Of a stretch of 64,000 bases of DNA, positions 39,166 to 48,883 are shown piece after piece. A program made the position numbers and the translations under genes. Under the pieces are notes generated by a model. The model saw only the letters and a list, made by a program, of their open reading frames with translations. It was not told where the DNA came from and did no database searches. The DNA comes from JAVEDQ01 sp963783105 (GTDB taxonomy: Bacteria; Actinomycetota; Actinomycetes; Frankiales; Frankiaceae), in contig CAWAMI010000003.1 in NCBI GenBank assembly GCA_963783105.1, positions 186,001-250,000 on the forward strand. The letters are read 5' to 3'. Each line of letters starts with the position of its first letter. The first letter of the stretch is position 1.

Positions 39166-40281
39166 TCACATCCGGCGGCGTTCACCCGCGAGGAGCGCCG
39201 CGTGGCGCCCGGCCGCGGCCGCGGCGAGGAAATAGCCGGCGTCCTCGTCGAGGCGACGCCCCATGGTCGACAACGGCACCGGCGAGGCCCGGAGCGCGTC
39301 GAGCAGTCCGTCGGTCGGGACATCGACGATGCGGTGCCGATCCGCGAGGGGTGCGACGTCCCGGGCCACCGCATCCGCCAGCCCTGCCGGCAGCCCCTGG
39401 GGCACCACGACGTCGGCGGCGGCCAGCGCGACCCGCCCGTAGGCGGTGCGGGAGTGGTGCGAGACGCCGCGATGCCGCTCCCGCGGATCGGCGTCGGACA
39501 GCCGCAGCGAGGCGACCGCCCGACCGCCCAGCGCGGCCACCGCGTTCACCACCTCGCCCACGGCGACGCCGGAGAACCCCCAGGGCGTGCCCACGCCGAG
39601 GTTGCCCGGGCCCTGGGTCACGACGACGACGTCGGCGTCCCACACCGCCCGGCAGGCCAGCAGCCCGGAGTGAACCGTGACCGCCTCCAGGTCCCCGCCG
39701 AAAGCCTGCCCCGTCGTCACCGTGCCGCACAGCTCGCCGCCCAGCCGATCGACCGTGCGGGAGAACCACAGCGGCAGCGCCCCGCCGTCGGTCATCACGT
39801 AGGCCACGCGCGGCCGGTCTCCGGTGGCCGTCGCCCGGATGCCGACGAGAATGGCGGGCAGCGCGGAGTGCAGGTCGGCGACGACGACGGGCAAGCCGGC
39901 GAGCTCGGCCGTGGCGGCCATCGCCGACCGGTGTGGCGACGCCTCCTCGTCCACCCCCAGCACCACCGCCTGCAGCGGCGTGTAGCGCGCCTTGACGAGA
40001 TGCCCGGGTCCGACGAAGTCGCGCTCCGCCCGCTGCTCGTCGGTCGCGTCCAGCATCGCGACCACCAGGTGGTAGCCGCCGGTGCCGAGCCCGAGGCTCG
40101 CCGCGCTGGTGTTGAGCAGGACCCGGCTGCCGACCGCGGGCTCGCCGACGAGGGCCGGATAGGCGAGCGCCCGCGCCGGCAGGGCGTCCGCCTCGCACTC
40201 GTCCAGCGCGACGGAGAGCTCCAGCGCCCCGGACCAGCTGGCGACGACAGCTTCGACACGCCCCGCCCGCAGCCTGATCAC
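39166..40281 (-). CDS. DUF3866 family protein
   Basis: An actinobacterial protein of 371 residues and unknown function. Recognisable blocks are GGYHLVVAMLD, HLVKARYTPLQ, VVVTQGPGNLGVGTPWGFSG and the C-terminal HRIVDVPTDGLLDAL. It is divergent from pafB with 36 bp between starts, as is common near the pafBC locus. TAGTCT lies 8 nt before its GTG, suggesting a leaderless start. Confidence 0.83.
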   Translation of the reverse strand: MIRLRAGRVEAVVASWSGALELSVALDECEADALPARALAYPALVGEPAVGSRVLLNTSAASLGLGTGGYHLVVAMLDATDEQRAERDFVGPGHLVKARYTPLQAVVLGVDEEASPHRSAMAATAELAGLPVVVADLHSALPAILVGIRATATGDRPRVAYVMTDGGALPLWFSRTVDRLGGELCGTVTTGQAFGGDLEAVTVHSGLLACRAVWDADVVVVTQGPGNLGVGTPWGFSGVAVGEVVNAVAALGGRAVASLRLSDADPRERHRGVSHHSRTAYGRVALAAADVVVPQGLPAGLADAVARDVAPLADRHRIVDVPTDGLLDALRASPVPLSTMGRRLDEDAGYFLAAAAAGRHAALLAGERRRM

Positions 40282-40304
40282 GAGGGCCGAGACTAGCCGT
40301 GCAC

Positions 40305-40310
40305 TACCTT
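40305..40310 (+). promoter_or_regulatory. Candidate -10 for leaderless pafB
   Basis: TACCTT, then 7 nt, then the GTG of pafB. No Shine-Dalgarno sequence is present. Confidence 0.4.
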
Positions 40311-40317
40311 TCCTCCA

Positions 40318-41328
40318 GTGTCGCGACGCAAGCTCGAGAGGTTGCTCAACCTCACCCTCTGCTTGATGGCCACGTCCCGGTACCTGTCCGTCCGGGAGAT
40401 CGCCGACCTGGTCGAGGGTTACGAACCGGGGGAGTCGGCCGAGTCCGAGGTCGCCTTCCGCCGCATGTTCGAGCGGGACAAGGAGGAGCTGCGCGAGCTC
40501 GGCGTCCCCCTCGAGGCCGGGACCCCGCGCAGCTACGACGACGAGATCGGCTACCGCATCCCCAAGCGGGACTACGCGCTGCCCGACCTGCACCTCGACG
40601 CCGACGAGGCCGCCGCGCTCGGCCTCGCCGCCCGGCTCTGGAGCAGCGCCTCTCTCGCCACCGCCAGCGCGGGCGCGCTGCGCAAGCTGCGGGCCGCCGG
40701 GATCGACCTGCAAGAGGTTCCGGCCGGCGTCGAGCCCCGCGTCGACGTGACCGAACCGGCCTTCGAGCCGTGCCTCGCCGCGGTCCGGGACGGCCGCGCC
40801 CTCCGTTTCGCCTACCGCCGCCCGGGCGGCGAGGCGATGACCCGCGAGGTCGAGCCCTGGGGCGTCGTCTCGTGGCGCGGGCGCTGGTATCTCGTGGGCC
40901 ACGACCGCGGCCGCAACGGCACCCGTGTCTTCCGGCTCGGGCGGGTGGAGGGCGACGTCACCGCCGTCGGGCCCCGCGGTGCCACCAAGCCGCCCGAGGG
41001 CGTGGACCTGACGGCCGTCGTCGAGGACGCCGAGCCCCGCGACCTCCCGGAGCAGTCGGCCCGGCTGCGGCTGCGGGCGGGAACCGGATGGTCGTTGCGC
41101 CGGCAGTACCCACCGACAAGCGTCACGGCGACAGACGGCGACGAGGAGATCGCCGCAGAAGAGATCACCGTTGCCTTCCGGGACGTCGAGCGGCTGGTCG
41201 ACCAGCTGGTCGCGCTCGGCCCGGACATCGACGTCCTCGAACCGGACGAGGTCCTCGACGCCGTCCGCCGGCGGCACGAGGCAACGCTGGCCGCTCACGG
41301 CGACACCGACGTGGAGGCCGCACGATGA
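40318..41328 (+). CDS. pafB: WYL-domain transcriptional regulator PafB
   Basis: PafB and PafC together activate the LexA-independent DNA damage response in mycobacteria. This 336-residue protein has an N-terminal winged helix (RKLERLLNLTLCLMATSRYLSVREIADLV) and a WYL domain (LRFAYRR, EPWGVVSWRGRWYLVGHDRGRNGTRVFRLGR, read in parts). pafC overlaps its stop by 4 nt (ATGA). The proteasome ligase gene pafA, often upstream, is not in the window. Confidence 0.92.
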   Translation: MSRRKLERLLNLTLCLMATSRYLSVREIADLVEGYEPGESAESEVAFRRMFERDKEELRELGVPLEAGTPRSYDDEIGYRIPKRDYALPDLHLDADEAAALGLAARLWSSASLATASAGALRKLRAAGIDLQEVPAGVEPRVDVTEPAFEPCLAAVRDGRALRFAYRRPGGEAMTREVEPWGVVSWRGRWYLVGHDRGRNGTRVFRLGRVEGDVTAVGPRGATKPPEGVDLTAVVEDAEPRDLPEQSARLRLRAGTGWSLRRQYPPTSVTATDGDEEIAAEEITVAFRDVERLVDQLVALGPDIDVLEPDEVLDAVRRRHEATLAAHGDTDVEAAR

Positions 41329-42296
41329 GCGGCTCCGCGGAGCGCCTGCCCCGCCTGCTCGAACTTGTGCCGTACCTGCGGACGCACCCCGGCGCGCGGA
41401 TCGACGACGTCGCAACGGTGTTCGGCATCTCGGAGCGCCAGTTGCGGGACGACCTCAACCTCTTGTTCGTTTGTGGCCTCCCTGGCGGCGCGCCGGGCGA
41501 CCTGATCGACCTCGAGTTCGAGGGCGAGACGGTGACCGTTCTCGATCCTCAGACGCTCGACCGACCGCTGAGGTTGACGGTGGACGAGGCCCAGGCGCTC
41601 GTCGTCGCCGCGCGCACCCTCGCGGACGTCCCTGGGCTCGCGGAACGGCACGCGCTGGACCGGGTTCTCGGCAAGCTGGAGAACGCCCTCGGCGTAGGGG
41701 AACAGGCGCCGGGCGTCGCCGTAGCGATCGAGGCCGAGGCCGACGTCCTCGCTACGGCCCGAGCGGCGCTGGACGACCGCCGGCGGCTGCACCTGCGCTA
41801 CCTCGTCGAGGCCCGCGACGAGGTGACCGACCGCGACGTCGACCCCATGCGGCTGCTCTCGCGCGACGGCCGGTGGTACCTCGAGGCCTGGTGTCACCGG
41901 GTCGAGGCGGTGCGGCTGTTCCGGCTCGACCGCGTCGTCGAGATCGCGCTCCTCGACGTGCCCGCCTCGCCGCCGCCCGAGGCGGTCTCCCGCGACCTGG
42001 CAGACGGACTGTTCTCGCCGTCGCCCGAGGACGATCGGGTGACGCTCGACCTCGCGCCCGCCGCCCGCTGGGTCGCCGACTACTACCCGATCGAATCCTC
42101 GGAGGAGATCGACGGGGACGGCCTGCGCGTCTCGCTGCGCACCCACGACGACGAATGGGTGATCCGCCTGCTGCTCCGGCTCGGCGGGCAGGGCGTCGTC
42201 GTCGAGCCATCCGAGCTTGCCCGCGCCGTCGTCGACCGCGCCCGAGCCGCGCTCCGCCGGGGCGACGGCCCTCACCCGGACGGCGGACACCGGTAG
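41325..42296 (+). CDS. pafC: WYL-domain transcriptional regulator PafC
   Basis: Partner of PafB, 323 residues. Winged helix: LPRLLELVPYLRTHPGARIDDVATVFGISERQLRDDLNLLFVCGLPG (in parts). WYL domain: RLHLRYLVEARDEVTDRDVDPMRLL and WYLEAWCHRVEAVRLFRLDRV. The ATGA overlap with pafB implies equal expression of both subunits. Confidence 0.92.
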   Translation: MSGSAERLPRLLELVPYLRTHPGARIDDVATVFGISERQLRDDLNLLFVCGLPGGAPGDLIDLEFEGETVTVLDPQTLDRPLRLTVDEAQALVVAARTLADVPGLAERHALDRVLGKLENALGVGEQAPGVAVAIEAEADVLATARAALDDRRRLHLRYLVEARDEVTDRDVDPMRLLSRDGRWYLEAWCHRVEAVRLFRLDRVVEIALLDVPASPPPEAVSRDLADGLFSPSPEDDRVTLDLAPAARWVADYYPIESSEEIDGDGLRVSLRTHDDEWVIRLLLRLGGQGVVVEPSELARAVVDRARAALRRGDGPHPDGGHR

Positions 42297-42425
42297 CTGC
42301 CCGTTGCGACGGCAATAGTCCCGATCTAGTCCCGACGGACTATGTGGTCGCTTCAGCCCCTCGCCGATGAGGAACGTGTCGCGCACCAGGGACGGTGCCT
42401 GAGACGTCGCGGGAGGACCGGAGAT

Positions 42426-42758
42426 ATGACCACGATCAAGGCGTCGTGCCCCACGTGCGGAGAGGTCGAGATGACCTCCAACGACGTGATGCTCATGGTC
42501 TGCAACCACGCCCCGCTCTCGTACTACGCGTTCGACTGCCCGTCCTGTGCGGACGAGGTCCGCAAGCCGGCCGACGACCACGTCATCTCGCTGCTCATGT
42601 CCGGAGGCGTTCGCGCCCAGGTCTGGGAGGTCCCGGCCGAGGCCCTCGAGCCCAAGGCCGGCCCGACCCTCACCTACGACGACCTGCTCGACTTCGCGCT
42701 GCTGCTCTCCGGCGAGGACAACATCGCCGCGAGGATCAGCGAGGCCATCACCGGCTGA
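42426..42758 (+). CDS. Conserved zinc-ribbon hypothetical protein
   Basis: A 110-residue protein with two Cys pairs (SCPTCGEVEM and FDCPSCADEV) forming a likely zinc ribbon, then a helical C-terminal half. The ATG at 42426 follows GGGAGGA. The track upstream to 42342 is unconserved. It lies between pafC and tat genes, a position often filled by small proteins in this locus. Confidence 0.75.
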   Translation: MTTIKASCPTCGEVEMTSNDVMLMVCNHAPLSYYAFDCPSCADEVRKPADDHVISLLMSGGVRAQVWEVPAEALEPKAGPTLTYDDLLDFALLLSGEDNIAARISEAITG

Positions 42759-42813
42759 ACGCCGCGCCTCGGACAAGCCTCGCGTCTGCTTCCTCACCGC
42801 TGCACCAGCAACT

Positions 42814-42853
42814 GCGTAAAGACACGCCGACAGGTCTCGGCGTGTCTTTACGC
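42814..42853. terminator. Perfect 17-bp hairpin
   Basis: GCGTAAAGACACGCCGA, loop CAGGTC, and the exact reverse complement. It is the longest perfect stem I found in the window, 55 bp after the zinc-ribbon gene. It probably terminates the pafBC transcript. Confidence 0.8.
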
Positions 42854-42902
42854 ATCCGGCACGGGCGGCGCGCTGTACGTGAGGTCGGGAGTCGGCGCCC
42901 AC

Positions 42903-42908
42903 TACGCT
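42903..42908 (+). promoter_or_regulatory. Candidate -10 for a leaderless small membrane-protein gene
   Basis: TACGCT, then 7 nt, then the GTG at 42916. It lies just downstream of the strong hairpin, so a new transcription unit starts here. Confidence 0.4.
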
Positions 42909-42915
42909 GACCTCC

Positions 42916-43146
42916 GTGTGGTTGGCCATCGATCTCGCCGTCATCGGGCTCGGGCTCGTCCTGTTAATCGTGTTCGGCGTGCACGCCTACGGCCGATTCC
43001 GGCGCATGAACCGCTTCGGCGCCCGCTTCGGCAGCCGCATGACGACGCTCGCGGAGCAGGCGGGCGCCCTCGGCGAGCGGATGGACACGCTTTCCGAGCA
43101 GGTCGAGGAGCAGAACCGGCGCACCGCTGCGATGACCAAGCGCTGA
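42916..43146 (+). CDS. Small membrane-anchored coiled-coil protein
   Basis: A 76-residue product: one N-terminal helix (WLAIDLAVIGLGLVLLIVFGV) followed by a basic patch and a coiled coil (MTTLAEQAGALGERMDTLSEQVEEQN). Unknown family. Located just upstream of tatA with the same orientation. Confidence 0.65.
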   Translation: MWLAIDLAVIGLGLVLLIVFGVHAYGRFRRMNRFGARFGSRMTTLAEQAGALGERMDTLSEQVEEQNRRTAAMTKR

Positions 43147-43327
43147 CGGGGCCGGCCCGCGCTGCGACGCGCCGGACACCGCTCGCGGGTTGCCGTTGCG
43201 CCCTGTCTGTCGATAGAGCCATCATCCGGTGAACAGTCGGGGCACGGGGCTCGCACAGGGGTCCGGAGGAGCCTCGACGCGTAGCATCGCCATCACGAGG
43301 GCGTTGCTGCCGGCGAGGAGGTTTAGC

Positions 43328-43627
43328 GTGTTCCGCGAAATCAGTGTCTGGCACCTGGCGCTCATCCTGGTGGCCTTCGTCGTCCTGTTCGGGTACAAGA
43401 AGCTGCCCGACGCGACGCGGTCGCTCGGCCGGTCGATGCGCATCTTCAAGTCCGAGATCAAGGGCCTGCACGACGACGAGCCCAAGCAGGTCGAGCCGGC
43501 TCGTACCGAGCCCGCCCGCGCCGAGCCGGTCCGCAGCGAGCCCGCCCGGGCGGAGTCGAGCGCGCCGGACCTCGCCAAGCCGGCCGACCGTAAGAGCGAG
43601 GTCGGCAGCGACTCCGACCGCTCCTGA
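43328..43627 (+). CDS. tatA: Sec-independent translocase subunit TatA
   Basis: Pore-forming component of the twin-arginine translocase. The short transmembrane helix VWHLALILVAFVVLFGYKKLPDATRSLGRSMRIFKSEI (in parts) includes the FG hinge and amphipathic helix, followed by a charged Glu/Pro/Ala/Arg-rich tail. The GTG at 43328 has GAGGAGG 6 nt upstream; earlier codons would add a non-family tail. 99 residues. tatC follows. Confidence 0.93.
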   Translation: MFREISVWHLALILVAFVVLFGYKKLPDATRSLGRSMRIFKSEIKGLHDDEPKQVEPARTEPARAEPVRSEPARAESSAPDLAKPADRKSEVGSDSDRS

Positions 43628-43697
43628 GGTCCCGGCGCTCTTCGACGCACGACCTACCGAGCGACGAGCCCCGAGGTGAGCACCAGCGGACGACCGC

Positions 43698-44708
43698 ATG
43701 GCTGACCGAGCCGCCGCGCTCCGCCGGATCGGAGCGGTCGCCGGCGCGCGGCTGACCAGCCGGCGGCGTACCGCCGCGGTCGAGGACAGCCGCATGACGC
43801 TCGTCGAGCACCTCAAGGAGCTCCGTCGCCGCCTGCTGATCGCGCTGATCGCGGTCGGTCTGGCCACTCTGGTCGTCGCCATCTGGGGCTACCACGGGGT
43901 CTTCGACATCCTGCGCCGGCCCTACTGCGACGTGCCCGCGAGCCAACGCGCCGGCGGACCCGACTGCGACCTGATCTTCACGCACCCCACCGACGCCTTC
44001 TTCATCCGCTTGAAGGTCTCGCTGGTTGCGGGGACGGTCATCGCCGCGCCGGTCTGGCTGTACCAGCTGTGGGCGTTCATCACGCCGGGGCTGCACCGGC
44101 ACGAGCGGCGCTGGGGCGTCGCGTTCGTCCTGTCGTCGATCGTGCTGTTCGCGGCCGGGACGGTGATGTCCTACCTCGTGCTCGGCCCGGCCCTCGACGT
44201 CCTGCTCGGCTTCGCCGGCGACGGCGTGACGGCCCTGCTCGAGGTGAACGAGTACATCTCGTTCGTCATGTCGATGCTGGTGATTTTCGGCGTCTCGTTC
44301 GAGTTCCCGCTGGTGCTGATCCTGCTCAACCTGGCCGGCGTCGTCTCCTCCGCTCGGCTCAAGAGCTGGCGCCGGGTCGCGATCTTCGTCATGTTCGTCT
44401 TCGCCGGCTTCGCCACCCCGACGCAGGACCCGTTCAGCATGCTGGCGCTGGCGATCCCGCTCGTCCTGCTCTACGAGGTCGCCGTGCTGGTCGCGGCCTG
44501 GACCGACAAGCGGCGGGCGCGCAAGGAGGCCGAGTCGGAGTGGGCCGGGCTCTCGGACGACGAGACCTCGCCGCTGCACGAGTCCCACGACCCCGCCGAC
44601 GACCTGCCCTCGCCCGAGCCTTCCGGCTCGTCCGTCGACGGTTGGCGGACCGGTGGGCGGCGCGCCGAACGCGTCGGTGGCGGGGACTGGGACGACGACA
44701 CCACCTGA
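43698..44708 (+). CDS. tatC: Sec-independent translocase subunit TatC
   Basis: Polytopic receptor for twin-arginine signal peptides. The six-helix core runs from MTLVEHLKELRRRLLIALIAVG through FIRLKVSLVAGTVIAAPVWLYQLWAFITPGLHRHERRW to FVMFVFAGFATPTQDPFSMLALAIPLVLLYEVAV (each read in parts). An N-terminal extension of about 30 residues and a long acidic tail make it 336 residues. Confidence 0.94.
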   Translation: MADRAAALRRIGAVAGARLTSRRRTAAVEDSRMTLVEHLKELRRRLLIALIAVGLATLVVAIWGYHGVFDILRRPYCDVPASQRAGGPDCDLIFTHPTDAFFIRLKVSLVAGTVIAAPVWLYQLWAFITPGLHRHERRWGVAFVLSSIVLFAAGTVMSYLVLGPALDVLLGFAGDGVTALLEVNEYISFVMSMLVIFGVSFEFPLVLILLNLAGVVSSARLKSWRRVAIFVMFVFAGFATPTQDPFSMLALAIPLVLLYEVAVLVAAWTDKRRARKEAESEWAGLSDDETSPLHESHDPADDLPSPEPSGSSVDGWRTGGRRAERVGGGDWDDDTT

Positions 44709-44746
44709 GCAGCTCGCCGCGGCGACATCCGGTGGCTTCCGCCACA

Positions 44747-44752
44747 TAGCCT
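44747..44752 (+). promoter_or_regulatory. Candidate -10 for leaderless helY
   Basis: TAGCCT, then 6 nt, then the GTG of the helicase gene at 44759. Confidence 0.35.
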
Positions 44753-44758
44753 GGCAAG

Positions 44759-47591
44759 GTGGCCGCATCCTCCCCGGGCGCCGCTGACCCCCACGCGCTC
44801 CGCGAGTTCGCCGCCGACCTGCCCTTCGGGCTCGACCCCTTCCAGCGTGACGCCTGTGAGGGCGTGGCGGACGGCGAATCCGTCCTCGTCGCCGCGCCCA
44901 CGGGTGCCGGCAAGACGGTCGTCGGCGAGTTCGCCGCCTTCCTCGCGCTGCGCTTCGGCGGCAAGTGCTTCTACACGACCCCCATCAAGGCCCTGTCGAA
45001 CCAGAAGTACACCGAGCTGGCCGCCAAGCACGGCGAGGAGTCGGTCGGCCTCCTGACCGGCGACACCGCCCGCAACGCCGACGCCCCCGTCGTGGTCATG
45101 ACCACCGAGGTGCTCCGCAACATGCTCTACGCGGGCTCGGACGGACTGCGCGGCCTCGCCTACGTCGTCATGGACGAGGTGCACTACCTGGCCGACCGCT
45201 TCCGCGGGGCGGTCTGGGAAGAGGTCATCATCCACCTCCCGCAGGAGGTGCTGCTGGTCTCGCTGTCGGCCACGGTCAGCAACGCCGAGGAGTTCGGCGA
45301 GTGGCTCCAGACGGTCCGCGGAGCCACCAGGGTGGTCGTCGAGGAGCACCGTCCGGTCCCGCTCTGGCAGCACGTGCTCGCCGGGCGGCGCATGTACGAC
45401 CTCTTCGTGGAACGAAACAGCGGCACGAGCGTGGAGAGGCACCGGTACGACGACGAGCACGACGACGTCCGGGAGCCCGTGCTCAACCGCGAGCTGGTCC
45501 AGCTCGCCCAGGAGGAGTCCCGCGTCGAGCGTCGCGGCGGCCGGAACGGACGCGGACCCCGCGCGCCCGGCCCGCGACCGCGCCGCATCTGGGTGCCGAG
45601 CCGCGCCCAGGTCATCGAGCAGCTCGACCGCGAGGGCCTCCTGCCGGCCATCACCTTCATCTTCAGCCGTGCCGGGTGCGACGCCGCGGTCAGCCAGTGC
45701 CTGACCGCCGGGCTGCGCCTCACCACCCCCGACGAACGCGCCCGCATCCGCGAGCACGCCGCGCGTCGCACCGCCGACCTGCCGGACGCCGATCGGCTCG
45801 TCCTCGGCTACGACAGCTGGATGGACGGCCTGCAACGCGGCATCGCGGCCCACCACGCCGGGCTGTTGCCGCGGTTCAAGGAGGTCACCGAGGAGCTGTT
45901 CGCCGCCGGCCTGATCAAGGCGGTGTTCGCCACCGAGACGCTCGCGCTGGGCATCAACATGCCGGCCCGGTCGGTCGTGCTCGAGCGGCTCGTCAAGTGG
46001 AACGGCGAGGCGCACGCCGAGGTCACGCCGGGGGAGTACACGCAGCTCACGGGCCGCGCGGGGCGGCGGGGCATCGACGTCGAGGGGCACGCTGTCGTCC
46101 TCTGGCAGCCCGGATTCGACCCGCAGGCGGTGGCCGGCCTCGCCTCGACCCGCACGTATCCGCTGCGCTCGTCGTTCCGCCCGTCCTACAACATGGCGGT
46201 CAACCTCGTCGGCATGGTCGGCCGCGAGCAGGCGAGGGTGCTGCTCGAGTCGTCGTTCGCACAGTTCCAGGCCGACCGGGCGGTCGTCGGCCTCGCCCGT
46301 CAGGTACAGCGCAACCTCGACGCCCTCGAGGGCTACCGCGAGGCGATGACCTGCGAGTCCGGGTCCGTCCCCGAGTACGCCCGGCTCCGCCGGCAACTGA
46401 CCGAGCGGGAGGCGAGGCTCGCCCGCGAGAACTCCGCGGAGCGTCGGGCCGAGGCGGCCGCCTCCCTGGAGAAGCTGCGCATCGGCGACGTCATCCGCGT
46501 GCCGTCCGGGCGCCGTCGCGGGCTGGCGATCGTGCTGTCACCCGGCGCGACCGTGCCGGACGGCGGCCGCCTGACGGTCCTGACCGCGGACCGGCAGGTG
46601 ACCCGGCTGTCCTCGCAGGACTTCCCGATGCCGGTGGAGTCCGTCGGCCGGGTACGCGTCGCCAAGAACTTCAACCCCCGATCGCCGCAGTCCCGGCGCG
46701 ACCTCGCCTCGACGCTGCGGACGCTGGACCCGCCGGAGGACGGCCGCCGCCGCACCCGGCGCAACTCCGGCGAGGACGACGAGGTGATGCGCCTTCGCGC
46801 GGCGCTGCGGGCGCATCCCGTCCACGGCTGTCCGGACCGCGAGAACCATCTGCGGTGGGCGGAGCGGTACGACAAGCTCCGCCGCGAGACGAACGGGCTC
46901 GAACGGCGCGTCGAGACACGAACCAACTCCATCGCCCGCACCTTCGACCGGGTGTGCCGACTGCTCGAGGAGGAGGGCTACCTGACACCCGCCGCCCGGG
47001 CGGGCTCGTCGGACGGCACCTCCGCCGACGGCACCTCCGCGAACGGCTCCGACGCTCGTCGAGATCACCGACGCGGGACGCCTGCTCGCTCGGCTCTACG
47101 CCGAGTCCGACCTGCTCGCCGCGGAGTGCCTGCGCACCGGGGCGTGGGACGGGCTGCGTCCGCCCGGCCTCGCCGCGGTCGTCTCCACGCTCGTCTACCA
47201 GTCCCGCAACGACGAGCGGGTCGCGCCGCGGCTGCCCGGCGGACCGGAGGTCTCGGCCGCACTCGCCGCGACCGCTCGGGTGTGGGCCCGGCTCTCCGAG
47301 GCGGAGGCGGCGCACCGCCTGGACTTCCTGCCCGAGCCCGACGCGGGCTTCGCGTGGGCGGCGCACCAGTGGGCGGCCGGCGTGCCGCTCGACCGCGTCC
47401 TCGGCGACACGTTGGCCGCGGGCGACTTCGTCCGCTGGACCCGCCAGCTGATCGATCTGCTGGACCAGATCGCGAAGGTCGCGGAGCCGCCCATGCGACG
47501 GACCGCGCGCAAGGCCGTCGACGGGCTGCGGCGCGGGGTTGTCGCTTACTCGGACGTCGCCTACTCGGACAGCTCGGCGACCGTCACCTGA
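44759..47591 (+). pseudogene. helY: HelY-type DEAD/DEAH-box helicase, frameshifted near the C-terminus
   Basis: A superfamily 2 helicase related to Mtr4/Ski2. Walker A APTGAGKT, MDEVH, SLSATVSN and TGRAGRRG are intact in the first 760 residues. After a Ser/Gly/Asp-rich stretch encoded by a 15-bp tandem repeat (about 47022-47052) the family C-terminus continues one base over: LVEITDAGRLLARLYAESDLLAAECLRTG to the stop at 47591. Without correction the frame runs on to 47923 through the next gene's antisense. One extra base explains the break. Corrected length is about 944 residues, normal for HelY. Confidence 0.85.
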
Positions 47592-47601
47592 GCAGCCCCG
47601 A

Positions 47602-48351
47602 TCAGGGGTTGTACTTGCTGACCAGGATGTCGTCGAACGCGAACGTGCTGGTTTTGGTGTTGAGACCGGCGACGGCGAAGATGCCGGGCGGGTTCTCCGG
47701 CAGCGGGTCCGGGTCGTCCACGGTGGCGGCGACCTCGCCGTTGACGGTCAGCGTGATCGTCATCTTGCCGTCCTTCTCACCGCAGAGAACGACGAGCTGC
47801 ACGGGCTGGTCCGGCTCGAGCTCGACCGGCTCGGCGCGGCTGGCCTTGATGACCTTCTCGTCCTCGCCGCGCTTGCGCTTGACGATGGCGCTGTTGCCGT
47901 TGTCGAAGACCCGGCCGATGTAGTACTGCTTGTCGCGCGGGCTCATCCGGCAGGCGAGGCCCACCGCGAAGCTGGTGCCGTCGAGCACGCGGACGCGGGC
48001 CGTGACCGACACGTTCTGCTTCACGTCGTCGCGCTGGGCGAGCGCGGCCGGCCGGATGTAGCGGATGCTGCCGGCGGGCAGCGTGATGCGGTACTGGCCG
48101 CCCGTGACCTGCAGCCTGGTGCCGTCGCTGTCGGACTGCTCCGGCCAGTCGTTGGAGTTGTTGTCGAAGGACTCGAAGAAGTCGTCCTGCGTGGGCGACG
48201 CCGAGGCGCTGGGGCTCGCCGACGAGCCCGGCTGCGACCCGGGAGCGGACGTCGGCTGCGCCTTCGGCGAGGAATCGTTGCCGCAGGCGGCGACCAGCGC
48301 CCCCGCGGCCAGCAGCGCCGCAGCCGCGCGCGCACGCGTCGAGAGGCCCAC
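47602..48351 (-). CDS. Secreted lipoprotein with LamG-like/DUF1080-like domain
   Basis: A 249-residue protein with a lipoprotein signal peptide (AAAALLAAGALVAAC, lipobox Cys near residue 22), a Ser/Pro/Ala linker, and a beta-sandwich-like domain (FESFDNNSNDWPEQSD, YYIGRVFDNGNSAIVKRKRG, FAFDDILVSKYNP). This fold often binds glycans. The GTG at 48351 has GGGAG 5 nt upstream. Convergent with helY, 10 bp apart. Confidence 0.82.
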   Translation of the reverse strand: MGLSTRARAAAALLAAGALVAACGNDSSPKAQPTSAPGSQPGSSASPSASASPTQDDFFESFDNNSNDWPEQSDSDGTRLQVTGGQYRITLPAGSIRYIRPAALAQRDDVKQNVSVTARVRVLDGTSFAVGLACRMSPRDKQYYIGRVFDNGNSAIVKRKRGEDEKVIKASRAEPVELEPDQPVQLVVLCGEKDGKMTITLTVNGEVAATVDDPDPLPENPPGIFAVAGLNTKTSTFAFDDILVSKYNP

Positions 48352-48507
48352 CGTTACTCCCGTCTGCCCTGCCCCGGACACTCGTCGACCCGGGGAACAT
48401 CACAAGCGCGATGTGCAGAGAAGGTATCGCGCAGTGATCGTTCCCGCGGGGTAAACGCGCTCCGTGTCGATTTCGTGACGCAGGTCGGCCCCGAGGTGGG
48501 CTTCCGG

Positions 48508-48777
48508 TCAGGCGACGCGACGGGCCGCCCGCCGGCGCAGCATCCGATCGGCCACGGCGTCCGCCCACTCGATGTCGTCGAGGGTGGCCCGCTTCCTCTG
48601 CTCCACCTCGAGCAGGGAGGCGAGCAGGTCCGCCGACAGCCGGACGCGAGCGGCGACGAAGTCGGGGAGCGGCCCGGGATCTCGACCGGCAGGAGCGGCC
48701 CGGACAGCCGTTCCGGCGGGCGCTTCGGCCGGGGTCCGACGACGAGCGAGACGAAGCAGCGACGGCACGACTCCCAC
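48508..48777 (-). CDS. Hypothetical protein
   Basis: About 90 residues, Arg/Ala-rich, with a helical C-terminal half (RVRLSADLLASLLEVEQRKRATLDDIEWADAVADRML). Amphipathic spacing suggests a real protein, but I recognise no family. The GTG at 48777 is one of two plausible starts (the other is 48768). Confidence 0.45.
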   Translation of the reverse strand: MGVVPSLLRLARRRTPAEAPAGTAVRAAPAGRDPGPLPDFVAARVRLSADLLASLLEVEQRKRATLDDIEWADAVADRMLRRRAARRVA

Positions 48778-48883
48778 GGTCGACCCTGGCCGCCAACAGG
48801 ACAAGACTTGACTATTGTCGCTGGTCAGGCGTGATGCGACCCTCCACAGGCCGTCCCCAGGATGTCCACGCCCCGTCCACGGC

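Noticed and set aside
44759..47923. helY as an intact 1054-residue protein
   Set aside because: The last 290 codons of that frame are Arg/Ala-rich shadow sequence running into an antisense gene; the conserved C-terminus lies one base over.
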